This document shows, in pieces, positions 1 through 11,671 of a stretch of 23,117 nucleotides of DNA. Source of the stretch: Conidiobolus incongruus B7586 (Eukaryota > Entomophthoromycota > Entomophthoromycetes > Entomophthorales > Conidiobolaceae); the NCBI GenBank assembly GCA_000697335.1, contig JNEM01009529.1:1-23117 (forward strand). The letters are read 5' to 3'. Position 1 is the stretch's first letter, and each line of letters starts with the position of its first letter. The translations under genes and the position numbers were made by a program. Below the pieces are notes generated by a model. The model had not been told where the DNA came from. It did no database searches and was given only the letters and a program-made list of their open reading frames with translations.

Positions 1-112
1 AAACAAATTTAATATTAATTTCTAATAAGATAATATTTTTTATTATATTATTATTATTATTATTATTATTAAATAACTTAAGAATAATAAAATAATATTT
101 ATAAAATAATTT
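1..112. repeat. AT-rich stretch with short (TTA)n microsatellite
   Basis: A run of TTA/ATT triplets at about 43-71 sits in nearly pure A+T sequence. It lies just upstream, in transposase reading direction, of the Tc1-like relic that follows, and may be its decayed body. No coding sense is visible here. Confidence 0.5.
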
Positions 113-331
113 TTTCAATCTTTTAACTTTGACTTAATTAAATATTTTTAAAATTAATTAACAAAAGTTATTAAAGCTTTCCTTTTAATAAAAGATTTAG
201 ATTATCTTTAAAAATATATTTAGGAAGCTTAAAATCAAATTAAACCATCTTATTATAAAAAGTTAATTAATTTTATATCTTATAAACTTAAAAAAGTTAA
301 AAAAGCTAAAGGTAGATATATTAAGTTTTAA
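113..331 (+). mobile_element. Tc1-like DNA transposon relic, C-terminal part of transposase
   Basis: One plus-strand frame ending at TAA 329-331 reads as the end of a Tc1/IS630 transposase despite five internal stops. It begins with a decayed version of the SPDLNPIE-x-LW block (read here as SFNFDLIKYF then stop), in which the catalytic Glu of the DD34E triad is now Lys. It continues with an EAxNQIKPSYYKKLI segment and ends with the usual Arg/Lys-rich tail (KKAKGRYIKF), matching the family pattern of W-x-x-I, then a Leu-Ile-x-S-M-x-x-R block, then a-x-G-x-x-T-K-Y. Most departures from the family pattern are C-to-T or G-to-A changes. The N-terminal two thirds would lie off the left edge or in the unreadable AT tract. 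It is a dead element. The family call rests on recalled family motifs, without alignment. Confidence 0.6.
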
Positions 332-1183
332 TTTTCTCATTATCACCAAAAACTTGCAAATTTATAACTTATTTTAAGTAAACTTTTAGTTTTAATATTT
401 TAATTAATTATTAAATAAATATAATCAAATATAGTTTGTTTTATTAATAAAAATATCTAAGTTTAATTATTTATTTTGGGTTTTTTTTATTAAGTATTGA
501 TTAAGATATTAGTAAAAATATATATAGTTTTGATATTATAACTTATTTTTATGGGTTGATATATTATGTATTAATTATTATAATATTTATATTAATAACT
601 TTATTTAATTTTAATTTTAAAATTTATCATTATTTATTTTTAATATTAGTATAAAAGTTAGAATAAACTTAAAATTAAATATATAATATATTTAAAAATT
701 AACCAGAATTATAAATCATTCAGTTTATTATTAAATAATTAAAAAGTCAAAATCAGCCTTTTATATCTTTAATATAAGAATAAAATTAATATAATCAATA
801 ATATAAAATTTAATATTGACTATTTAGTTTGAAAGTTTAATTAAATCAAAAAATAAATTTAAATTTCAATTAACTATGGATTTAATATTTATATTAAATA
901 TGATGTATCAATTGGAGTCAAGTTTGTAAGACTATAAATTATAAAGCTTATCAATTTAAATGTTTTAGTATAGATTAAATTAATTCATAAAAATTATATA
1001 TAATTGTTATGGAGTATCAGGAGCTTTACACGTCCCTTTGAAGTTTAGTCAATAAAAATTATTTAAAAGCTGGAAACATTTTGAAAGGTGGTTTTCCAAT
1101 TAAAATATAATCAATCTTTCCAATATTATAAAATAAAGCATATATTTTATTAATAATCCAAAAATTTTGTTGATAGTTGAAAT
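332..1183. other. AT-rich spacer, no gene seen
   Basis: Spacer between the Tc1-like relic and the 3' end of gene A. It is very AT-rich with frequent stops in all frames. The first 150 bases may still be transposon 3' end, but I could not find a convincing terminal inverted repeat. From about 880 on the composition is less extreme, and this probably includes the 3' untranslated region of gene A on the minus strand. Confidence 0.5.
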
Positions 1184-2743
1184 TTACAAATATTTCAATA
1201 TTTTATCATGCATTTGGGATCTAAAAACAAACTCTCCATGAGTTAAATTGGACATAGGTTCAATCCTAATTTTATAACTTGGGTCAAATTTTTCTAAATA
1301 TTTCACAACATCTCGAAAATTAACGATTTCATCCTGTTCTGCTAAGAAGAAGTACGTGAATCCAGGGTATCTTTTAGCATATGTAGGTAGAAATGATAAT
1401 TCATCCCTATAAAATATCAATTAAATGGGATTTGTTATGAAAATATAGTATAAATTTACCATCTTATATTTCGATAAACGAACCTACTAAAAGAAAATTC
1501 GAAAGCGCCAAAGTATCGAATTACTAAATGTAGAAGACTGGTTAGAGGAGATACACATAGATGGAAAGCAGCACTCGGCTCAAATAAATTGATACATACG
1601 GGCTCGATAAAGAACATGGAGTGAATGTATTCTGGTCGAGAACAAGCTACCATGGAGATTACAAAGGTACCAAACGAATGAGCTGACCAATTGGACCTTG
1701 GCAATTTATAAGTTTGGAATAAATGATCGAATAATTTAATATAATCCTCCTTAGGAGAAGGGTTTTGAACTAGGCATAAACTTACACTATCCGATTGGGC
1801 CAAAACGATGGTTCTGTTGGGATTCCTGTTAATAATTTGCAAAATGAAAGGTAAATACCCAGCAATACCTAAATTGAATTATTAGAATTATACTATATCA
1901 ATTAAAAAATGTATTTTGATTACCGATTAGTGCACCATGACAAAATATTATAGGTGGTAAATCACATTGATAAGGATTTCCCATTCTAATCCAATAGCTT
2001 AAGTGCTTGAGTCCAGCAATTTTTACATTATTAAAGCGATAATACTTGAGTAATAAACCGCAATTCAATTGAGCAAAAAAAGCAGATATATAAACTAAAG
2101 ATGGTACATATTGGAATGGAACTTTAGAATGAGTAAAAAATGCTAATTTTTCAGGTAATCCCGGTTCATTCAAATCTCCCGACATACCTTCAAATTTAGG
2201 ATGTTTCATATATTGATCTACTATTGCCTTTTCATCTTCGTCAAGACTCGAGTAATAGCAATTAGTAAATGCTAGCGATAAAAATTCTCTAGCTGTCGAT
2301 CTGGAAATTTTGTGATCGTTTGACCAATTTTCAGTATCTAATTTGAAGTAACCACTAACTACTTCGTTCACATCTTCAATAGAATTGAAGGAAGTATCTA
2401 CCAACTCAACAAAATTGGGTTTATTGATTATAGAATGTTTTTTGATAGGTTCCCGATTTAATTTGTAATTATGATATTTTAAATAAATATAGAAACACAA
2501 TTCAATTATATTCAGAAATAGTACAATATGTAACTTATTGATCCTTCGATAGTTTTGAGGGGATTTATAAAATCGACGGAATATTAGTTTGATTGCCAAT
2601 ATATTGAAGAATGGCATCCAGTTTAATATCCTCGGAATAGGTTTAATCAACTTGAGTGCAAGTCGGTTAAGTGATTGTTTCATTATATTGAATGATTTCA
2701 AATCATTGCTGGTAATTTTGGAGTTTATTAACTTTATTAACAT
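1184..2743 (-). CDS. gene A: membrane-anchored alpha/beta hydrolase, intact, 483 aa
   Basis: Three exons join in frame: 2743-1924, 1868-1460 and 1406-1184, ending in TAA. The two GT-AG introns are 55 and 53 bp (phase 1, then phase 2). The ATG at 2743 is the first in frame and its leader aligns with gene B. Residues about 36-55 and 71-89 are hydrophobic membrane segments, followed by a Lys-rich HNYK motif. Residues 97-255 form a family-specific middle region with a PFQY motif. The hydrolase part has the oxyanion His-Gly at 269-270 (FCHGALIG), nucleophile Ser338 in AHSFG, acid Asp435 in EQDEIV and His466 in THGEF. The triad is complete, so an active serine hydrolase (esterase or lipase-like) at a membrane is likely. 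The substrate is unknown. It resembles uncharacterised fungal AB-hydrolase proteins with a DPVC-type motif after the Ser (here EPVCINLF). Its closest neighbour copy is B, head to head. Confidence 0.9.
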
Positions 2744-3685
2744 TTTAATTATCTATAAAATAAAAAATCAAAGTTAATTTATTTTTGCAATTTGGATTGT
2801 ATGGTATAATTTAATTAAGAATATATTCGATTTATGTTCAAGTTATTATTTGTTATATTCAATTTGTTATTAGATTAAATATTATTTCAAGAATATTTTG
2901 TTACACATCAATTATGATTGTTCTTATAAATTTTTTCAAGTTTGTTTATCTTTCCTGGCTTATATATGAAAACGATATATCTTTTAATATGTGTTATTAT
3001 TATTTTAAATTGTCCAATCGGTTAGTTTCAAACCAATATTATAATTTTTGACTCACTTCAAAGAAATTTAATTATTTGAAAATTCGATCTAATATTTGAG
3101 GATTTCATATGATTTTTTAACATTAAAAATTATTTAACAAAATAACTAAATTTATTATATTTTATAATATCATATTTTAATATCGTTTGATTTACATTTA
3201 AAAATATCGTTTATTAAAATAACATCAATGTATAAATGTGGCTTAATTTATTAGAATTCATATCATTTAATGTCTATATCTTGTAAAATCTTAGAATTTC
3301 TAGAGAAATATATTGAATTATACAATAATATGGCTGAGTATATGATAAATGTTAGATTAATAATTAAATATGATAAGAATATATTTGTTCTAATAAATGA
3401 TTAGATCGATGGTTTTTATAAAAGCACTTTCAACTAATATATGATATAACAGAGGTTATTCAAAGTTTTGATATTTAAATTCAATATTGTATAATATGAA
3501 AAAATAGGATAGTATTTGTGTATTCATATATATTCCTGATTGTTTTCACGTTAATTCCATTATTCAGAAAAATTATAGATATTGATAATATGTCATTTAT
3601 ATAGTTCCAAAACTTGTTAAATTCAAAATTAAATATATTATATAATTATAAAACCACCAATTATAAATGTGTAGAAGAGTATTGC
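2744..3685. other. AT-rich spacer and presumed promoter side of gene A
   Basis: Sequence upstream of gene A on the minus strand, within the 2.2 kb divergent gap between A and B. It is very AT-rich and its short frames are interrupted throughout. No promoter motif can be picked reliably at this base composition. Confidence 0.4.
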
Positions 3686-4430
3686 GATGTAGCTCAGTTA
3701 TCCAGGTTGTTGATAAATTAAGTAGTCAGATTAAATAAACAAAAATTAAAACTGTCGCATCCTGTTCCTTCGGATAAACTAGAGCAAAGTACCAGTCCTG
3801 AGTACCTTCACAAGGATACACCATTATTCAGCCATGACCCAAAAACTCTTAAATACACTTTAAATACACCGATGGCTTCTAGCATAGAAGTCCGATTTTT
3901 GGTTTGGCAATCACAGCTACACTTCTACTACAAATTATTCTCTCCACTTTCCCCCAGAACTTCTAAGAGAAAGACTTCTATTTCAGTACATTACTAAATC
4001 AACCTTCTTGTCATATTATAACTTATTGTATTTAGCATACTTCTTAAGTTAATCAAACTCAGTTTTCCTACAATCTGTTTTGTTCATTTTATTCATCGTT
4101 GTATAGCTTTACACTATAGCACTCACTCGATCCAACTGGCTGGATTTACAATTAGTTGCGTGTATCGAACTCGATTGTCTAGCTATTGCGGCTCAATTGG
4201 TCCTCATGGCCCGCAAGATTGTAAAGCATATAATCGCCTATATCCCTAACCATCAAGGTAAGATCCTGGAACTGGCATTGATGCTCATCGTCAAACTTCT
4301 TACAAAAACAATAGCTACTATTATATGAACAATTAATATGATACTGAAATTCCTCACAAGTTTGAATCACCAATTTTTGTATCAAGTATATGAATTTTTT
4401 TTGGAAAAACAAAAGATAAACTTTAAAATA
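3686..4430. other. GC-rich island with overlapping open frames, coding strand undecided
   Basis: Base composition jumps here: individual 60-base lines reach 42 to 47 percent G+C in a window where spacers are mostly below 20 to 25 percent. On the plus strand one frame is open for 91 codons (3722-3994) and, after two stops, for another 75 (4022-4246). A second plus frame at roughly 4105-4335 is open for over 70 codons and contains LVLMARKIVKHIIAY and a hydrophobic LALMLIVKLL stretch. On the minus strand, 4412-4179 encodes 77 residues with clustered cysteines (CSYNSSYCFCKKFDDEHQC). None has a recognisable domain, a clear start or a family resemblance. A plus-strand CAAG|GTAAGA at about 4254-4263 would make a good splice donor. 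It could be a gene with missed introns, a decayed gene, or a foreign insert. Confidence 0.35.
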
Positions 4431-4978
4431 TTGTCCAATACTGATAAATTGGGTACTTTATCATCATCATCCCATTCTGTAATGAACTAAATAACACCAC
4501 ATTAATAGTAATTAAATGCAAAATATTTAAGATAAGGTTTTGGTAGGATTTTAAATTTGTATATTGGCATTATCGAATCAGATCATTCGAAAACTGCCTT
4601 TTATACCAATCGAAAATTCAAGGAGGTTTAAACACAGGTTTTGGATTTTATATAAGTCACTAACAGAGATGGTACTATTAAATGGATGAATCGAATTATT
4701 TAATACAGAATAACATTTGAAAAATAGCCAGTGTTTATATCAATACATTTAGTAGGGTATAAACCAATATGTATATAAGATATATATAAAGATGATTATT
4801 CACTCAATATGAACTTTAAAAACGATAAATTGATTAATTTGAAAAACTCTTTACTATATATTTAGTAATACCTGATATCATAAAATATATATACTTAAGT
4901 ACCTATCTATTCAATGCATGGGTAAAAACTCTAAAGAATAAATATTCACAATTATTTAAACAATATATAAATATCAAG
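4431..4978. other. AT-rich spacer upstream of pseudogene B
   Basis: Nothing coding is recognised. A TATA-like string (ATATATAAATA) ends about 5 bases before the B start codon, too close to be a conventional TATA box, so it is probably just base composition. In front of it the sequence is ordinary AT-rich spacer. Confidence 0.35.
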
Positions 4979-6511
4979 ATGTTAAAAAGATTGATAAATT
5001 CTAAAAGTAATATTAATGACATGCATTTTCAGCAAGCGAAGCAGTCAATCAACCAATTCGCAATCGAATTATTTAAACTGATTCCGAAGATAATGAACTT
5101 GATGCCATTATTGAATCTAGTAGCTATCAGACTAATTTATAATCGGTTTTACGAAACACCCAAAAAGTCACAGAGATTGAGTAAATTACACATTCTTCTA
5201 TTTCTAACTATAACTGGAATATGCTTTTACATGTATTTAAAGTATCGTAATTATAAACTAAATCAAGAGCCTTTGGAAAGTACTCTATAATTGACACGCC
5301 TCGCTTCGAATTGATTGAAACATCACTTGATTCTATAGAAGATATGAAAGAAGCTGTGAGCGGATATTTCAGATTGGATGCTAATAATTGGCCCAACGAT
5401 CACTATATTTTCAAATCTACAGCTAAGGAATTCCTATCACTAGCCATTACCAACTTTTATTAATCTAATCTTGAAGATTATGAAAAAGCCAAAGTTGATG
5501 AATGCATTAATCATCCCAAAATTCAGGAGATTTTAAGAGATTTTAATAACGGTGATATTGGCTTACCTGAAAATCTTATCTTTTTTGCACATTCCAAGAT
5601 TCCATTTCAGAATTTGCCTTCTTTTATATATGTAGGGTCGGTATTAGCTCAATTTACCTGTAGTTTTTTGTTAAATTTAATATTATTGATAATTTGAATT
5701 ATTGGATTAGATTGGGAGATTCTAAGCAATATGATTTGCCTCCTATTATTTTTTCCCATGGTGCTAAAATAGGTAGGAATAATGAATATACTAATACTAT
5801 TGTATATATTTTTAAGAATTTTATATTAGGTATTTCTAGATGCTTGCCTTTCATTTACCAAATCTTGAGGAGAAATCGAAATAGAGGCATTGTCATATTA
5901 CAATGAGATAATGAAAGTTTACGCTTAGTTCATGAGCTATCACCCAATGATGATTACTTTAAACTGTTGGACTATTTATTCCAAACTTATCAACTACCTA
6001 GAGCGAATTGGTGTGGCTATTCATTTGGAACCTTCTTATTATCAATGATGGCAAGTTCGAGGCCTGAATATATTTAAACTCTATTATTTATTGAACCAGT
6101 CTGCATTAATCTATTTGGACCGAGTATCGCTTATCATATGATAGCATCACCTCTCAAAAACCCAATCCACCTGGTTATTAGATATTGCATTGTTTTTGAA
6201 TTTTCTATCGGTCGGTTTATTTACAGACTTATGAAATGGTAAATTCAAGTTATAAATTATGTTCAATTGTGTTATCTGCTTCTAGGGATGGATTAATATT
6301 CCTACACACATATACCAAAAAGTATTCGGGATCAACTTATTCCTTCTTGCCGGAATATGATGAAATAGTCAATTTTGAAGATAATTTCAATTTCTTGTCT
6401 AAATTGGATCCTGCATATAATACTAAAATTGAACCCATAAAGGGTTTAACCCATGGTGAATTTGTTATTAGACCACGATTTAAAGATAAAATTTTGAATA
6501 TCTATAGTTGA
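4979..6511 (+). pseudogene. gene B: pseudogene of the alpha/beta hydrolase family, closest to gene A
   Basis: The ATG at 4979 opens 103 residues very like gene A, including both membrane segments, then the frame is lost by a one-base deletion in an A run near 5277-5279. The match to A resumes in the next frame, with a stop at 5461-5463 and a small deletion plus frame change around 5675-5695, where about eight codons between the LLxK and LxYWIR blocks are missing. The family introns are preserved at 5773-5829 (57 bp) and 6239-6285 (47 bp). Exon 2 (5830-6238) is still exactly 409 nt but carries stops at 5904-5906 and 6075-6077. The nucleophile elbow reads CGYSFG, with the usual His replaced by Tyr. 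Exon 3 (6286-6511) retains EYDEIV and THGEF and ends one codon later than its relatives. It is a host gene copy inactivated by several independent lesions, and it still diverges head to head from A. Confidence 0.9.
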
Positions 6512-7845
6512 AAGATCGCTCTTAGTAGCATATTTTTAATATATTTATTTTATAGTTGAGAAATATATTATTCAATAATATTCTTTCATTATTTTTCAAA
6601 ACTTTAATAATATTCAATTACAATAATTTAATATATTCTAAAGATCCTAAATTTATTAATCTTCCAAAATATTATAACTACTATAGTTTCATAAATTTTA
6701 TTAATTGTAAATTTTTTACTCAATTGTAATGAAATATCGAGCTAATTTTGCCATACATACTATGAGTCTGTTAGTATATAATAATATAAAAAAGATATTT
6801 GATTACTTTAAACGCTTAATTCGTCATTTTATTATATATGAATTCATTCGCAGTTAATCGAAATTTACCAACATAATTCCAAGACATTGGAAATTGCTAA
6901 TTGTGAGAATAGTCTTCAATTTATTTGAAATTGTACTATAAATATTTCATTCAAAATAGTTAATTATTAGATTTAGTGATTATTTTGCTAATATATAATC
7001 TTCGAAAATTTGAAATTATTGTTGTTGAGTTATAGCAAATAAATACTTGTTTGAACTTAAATTATAATATAATAATTTTGAAGATACCGATTTAAGCAAT
7101 ATATGATGATGTTGATTATAAACATTGATTCAACTATATAAAGATTATAAATTGAATTATTCTATTTCAACTCAATACCATCAATTATATTTTTTATTGA
7201 AATAAACACCATATTGTAGCTAGCGTAACATAATATGTTTTTAAAACAATATTCAAAGTAATCAATTATAAGAATCATAATTAAAAATAAATTGTTCAAA
7301 TATCAGATAGAAGGAATTACCTAGTGATAGTAAAATAAATTAAATAATACAGCAAAAATATAAACCTTTATAGTGTTTGGTTAATCTATTTTTCAGCCAT
7401 TGGATTATGGTGCAAAAATTCCAAATTAGTGTGTTTTGCAAATTATTTCCATTTCAGGATCGTATTCATTAAGAAATATTCAAAAAGAAATAAGGTTAAT
7501 AAATAACACAACATCAATCAAATCAAAAAAATTTACAGGTTCTAAGTTTGATATTGAGACTATTTTATAAACAATTTTATCCAACTTCATTGGCAAGCAT
7601 AGAGTACCTTACTACCTTAAATTATTATTTTATAATTATAAAAGCGTGTGATATTGAATAACTTTTATAGTCTATAATGTTATATTTGTAAAGAATATTA
7701 ACTGATATATTGCTACCAAATTGTCATTGGAAATATTAATATATTGATTCTTATTAACACACTACTCTTCATATCTCATCTGCTATTCCCAAAAATTTAT
7801 AATTACTGGAATTATCCACTCAGAGTTATTTCATTATAGATAAAA
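6512..7845. other. AT-rich spacer between pseudogenes B and C
   Basis: No gene recognised. One plus-strand frame from about 7388 to 7645 has only two stops in some 85 codons, which is mildly unusual at this base composition but has no recognisable motif and no start. The last 100 bases should contain the old promoter and leader of C. Confidence 0.4.
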
Positions 7846-9402
7846 TTGAAAATAATAGAAAAAGTAAAATTTTCTAATAGTAATAGCAACAATATATTAA
7901 TTAACATGTTATTGAGTTTCTTTACCCAAATCACCTTCTTTATTTTAAAACTACTAGTTGTATTTTATAATTTGATTCCATTGATAAGCCTCGCAACTAT
8001 TACAATAATATTATTTCAATTTCAAAAATATCCTTCAAAAATTTATAATATATACATATTACACTTCATATTATTAATGAGTATTCTCCAATTATACTTG
8101 TACGTTTATTTGAGATATCAAAATTACAAAATCAATCACGCTGTGATTCAAAAACATTCGATTTTGTTTAAGCCTAACTTCAAGGATATCATTAATGATA
8201 TATTTTATTCTATGGAAGATCCCATTCAACTAATTCACGACTATTTTTGTAGAGATACTCTAAACTGGTCAAGGAGTTGTAAAATAACAAAGTCTACAGT
8301 TAAGGAATTTCTGTCATTAACACTGACTAACTGCTACTACTCGCAGTTAAAGGATGAAGAGCAAGCTGAAATCGATTTCTTAGCCACTCATCCAAAATTT
8401 CAATTCATTCCAGAAGATGATTTAAATACAACATTACCAAAAAATTTTACATATTTTACATATTCCCAAATTCCTTTTCAATATATGCACCTCTCACATT
8501 ATATCTATTTCGCAACGCTTCGCTTAGGAAGTGCTTCATTTCTAAAATTTTATCACTTTCGGTACCATCAAATTCCAAATCTTAAGCATCTAGGATACTG
8601 GATGAAATTAGGAAATTCTAAGCAATGTAAATTGCCTCCATTGATATATTGCCACGGTGCAGGAATAGGTAGTCCAATTCAATATACAGTTAATGCATAT
8701 AATAATATCTGTATAAAATAGGTATTCCAGCATATCTCTATTTAATTCACCAGGCAATTAAAAAGGATACAAATAGAACAATCGTAATTATTCAAATAGA
8801 TTCTATTACTTTAAACTTGATTCCAGAACCAACTCCAAAAAATGATTTTTTGCTATTATTCGATCATATATTCCAAAGTCATAAACTGCCTAAAGCAAAT
8901 TGGTCGAGTCATTCCCTCGGTAGTGTAATATTGGCTATGGCTGCCAGTGATAGATCCGAATACATTAACTCTATCATATTTATCGATCCCGTCAATATCA
9001 ATTTCTTCGACCCTAGTTTTATTAATAATATGTTCTCAAGCCCAATGGCTTATCCAATGAATGTAACCTATAGATATTTTATAGCATTTGAATTCTCTAT
9101 TAGCAGATATATTTATAGAAAATTTAAATGGTAACTATGAATATTTGAAATTATATAGTACGTATTAATTAGTATTATTAGGGATGAAATGATATTTCTA
9201 CCGAAATAATGCTTAAACTATCCTGGAAAGACATACATCTTCCTGTCAGAATATGATGAAGTAGTCGATTTCCAAAAGACTTCGTTATTTGGCAAAATAT
9301 GATTCAAGCTTTAATATTCAAGCTGAAACAATGGAAAATACCCTACATGGTGAATTTACTTTAAGACCTTATTTGATTGATAGAATAATTAAATGTTTGT
9401 GA
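7846..9402 (+). pseudogene. gene C: nearly intact alpha/beta hydrolase copy, recently broken
   Basis: Exons 7846-8668, 8722-9130 and 9182-9402 match gene A throughout, with GT-AG introns of 53 and 51 bp at the family positions and exon 2 exactly 409 nt. Exon 1 encodes two membrane segments and the PFQY, CKLPPLIYCHG and AGIG motifs. Exon 2 has SHSLGS, with an intact nucleophile Ser, and FIDPVNINFF. Three faults are seen. The position where the family starts is TTG (7846), so the start ATG appears lost, and the next in-frame ATG is at 7906, 20 residues in. A TAA lies at 9207-9209, where A has Tyr. Exon 3 is 221 instead of 223 nt because two bases are missing near 9276, after which EYDEVV and TLHGEF are in different frames. 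Everything else is clean, so inactivation is young, or two faults are sequence errors. It is the closest relative of F. Confidence 0.8.
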
Positions 9403-11650
9403 AAAGATATAATGAATTTCTCTTTTTAATAAAACGCTTTTTAATTGACAAGGCACGTAAATGATCAAGTAATTCTTAATGTCGCAACCTATCGATGCAA
9501 TTTTAAGTTGGTTGACGTTTGCTCAATTTATGAAAAATTTATAATAGAAATTTGGTAAATCAAACCAACATTTGAAAACTTGAAATATTAGACTATTCTA
9601 TTGAATATATTGCTATACATATGGGATATATATCACTAAACATTTGAAACTTGATAATGTTGACCAATAACGCATACTTTTCGGCTTAGTAAAAAACCAC
9701 AAAGAACCAATTTAAGGATTAAAAAATATCAAGAAGCCATTAAACATAATATATACTTTGATTTATTTCAGCCAAGCTAAAACTTTTTTCAGAGCGAATA
9801 TGTGAATATGTCTTTGTTGAAGTAAAAATTTGACAAAAATTGATTTTTTTAAATATATGTAAGAATTTAGAGTATGGACATCAGATATTGAAAATTAAAT
9901 TTCCAATATTAAAAATGTTTTATATTCAGAAATTTCTCAGGATGATATATTTTAAAATATACCTTATTTGAATAAAATTTCAATAAAATCATCAAAATTG
10001 GCAATAATATAGAAAGTATTATAAAATTAATGTTAGTGGTGAATTTCAATATTTGTGAATAGTAAATGATAATTAAATATATACTGCAAATATCAATAAA
10101 TTATATAATGTTGCATATTTTGAAAAAACATTTTGAGTCACCAATATATTTGATATACTGTGAAGAGGGGAATTTTTGGAATATATTAATTTTTAATATG
10201 TTGTAAATTGAAATAACTAACGCTAAAGATCCATCCATAAAATATAATTAGTGTTTAAAAACTCAAGAGACCAGGTCGATTCATACACAAAAATTGCGAA
10301 AAGTTCACGCAAAGACAGAGTCTTGGTTTCAGAGTGATTACAAGCAATGCACTAAAATAGCATTAGTCAAAATAATACCAATCTAAAGATGAAAAGCCAG
10401 TAAACACACGATGAAAATTCTAAGTCAATTGAACCAAACATCAAGAAGTTATGATAGCTCAAAATTAAATTAACATCTACTTAAAAATTCATTGATTAGC
10501 TGTTTAGAGACAAAATGTTTTGACAATATATCTCGAGTAATGTACATAAAATTGCCCAAATTTGAAGTTTTTATTGATAATTTATTTCAATAGAATTAAC
10601 AATATTTATATAAAGAATTAATTCATCTAATATTGTATATAAATATATTTCCTTTATGTTAATGAGTTAAATTGGTTTGAAATAACATTTTTGAACTATA
10701 ATACTACAAAATTAATTCAATTGTAGGTTTCTGGTTCGTATTAATTTATTTTTTAGTTTTTAAAATATTTTCATAAAATGGTATGGAAAATTATCATGCA
10801 CTTTTTTGAATAAGGATAGTAATGTTTCAAATTACTATAATTGAAATAGATAATATAAATACTCACAAACTTTAATTTTTGAAAAATTGACTTGAAGAAA
10901 AAGAATATATGGATTTTTTTATTAGTAATAGCCATATATTCTGTAAAACTCAACTTACACAAATCTACTAATCAAAATTAAAAATATTTTTATTCCATTA
11001 TTTACATTTTGATCCAATAATCTCAAATTTTATATTGGCTATCTGAAGGAAATTAGGACTAAATATAAATTTGAGAAAGTTGTAAATATTACAAATTGGG
11101 CACATTAATACTTAAAGATAATAACTTTTATTTTGAAAATTCAATATATTTTTTGATACATGACTGATCAACAAATGAAAAATATTTTTAAATTCCTGTA
11201 ATATGATTCTTTTGTTCTATAAGTCATTATTGATAAATTATATCATTTTTTCTCAATTGTATATGAATTATTTTTTTAATACCACAATTGTGAAAAATCT
11301 TATCCATCCTTATCAATATTGAATCAACGTCATAAATTTGAAAATTCATTGCCAATTGTTGATTTTAAAATTTACATATATCAAATTATTAAAAATTAAG
11401 TTCAATTTTTATATTATGCACTATAATTCGAATGTATTATATATTTCACAATATATTTGAGAGAGCATCCTGTTATATATTTTATAAATATATACTAATT
11501 TAATGAAACCAAAAAAGGGAGAAACCTGTGATAATTATATCAATATAAATATATTTATTATTATTTCAAACAATATATGACATTATTCTTTACAAGATTT
11601 GTAATAATTGGTAATAAAATATTAGTATTACTCTATATTTTTAATAATGG
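9403..11650. other. long AT-rich spacer, possible weak coding relic at about 10207-10590
   Basis: Downstream of C there is no recognisable gene. A slightly more GC-rich patch at 10207-10590 has one plus-strand frame with three or four stops in 128 codons, including 44 open codons at 10252-10383 and 39 at 10474-10590. No motif, start or homology is visible, and with six frames and this much spacer such a run can occur by chance. A 63-codon minus-strand frame at 10962-10771 has strongly biased Phe/Ile/Lys composition and looks like random AT translation. Confidence 0.35.
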
Positions 11651-11671
11651 GAATTTTTTGTGATTAAAAAT
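11651..11671 (+). repeat. mariner relic terminal inverted repeat, left
   Basis: Reads AATTTTTTGTGATTAAAAA and matches, with an indel of about one or two bases, the sequence read inward from the right end of the element. It lies about 50 bases beyond the transposase stop codon, as is usual for mariner. Confidence 0.5.

Noticed and set aside
2589-2777. Plus-strand open frame opposite exon 1 of gene A
   Set aside because: It is an antisense shadow of the membrane-segment coding sequence. The same applies to 5208-5396, 21576-21779 and 22388-22594, which lie antisense to B or E.
3683-3707. tRNA-like A-box (GATGTAGCTCAGTTATCC)
   Set aside because: No matching B-box, anticodon arm or acceptor stem follows at the right distance.
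4962-4972. TATA box directly before B (and similarly before E at 21332-21339)
   Set aside because: Too close to the start codon, and such strings are everywhere at this base composition.
5461-6077. Stops inside B read as amino acids, suggesting an altered genetic code
   Set aside because: The stops align with Ser and other residues rather than one amino acid. B also has a frameshift and a deletion, while the intact genes A, D and E contain no internal TAA, TAG or TGA.
7388-7840. Plus-strand run of moderately open frame before gene C, with a vaguely F-box-like LSLEILIY string
   Set aside because: Six stops in about 150 codons is not far from chance, the string is too short and AT-biased, and it would sit at the wrong end of an F-box protein.
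10771-10962. 63-codon minus-strand open frame
   Set aside because: Its composition is nearly all Ile, Phe, Lys, Tyr and Asn as in random AT translation, it opens at TTG, and it has no homologue in the window.
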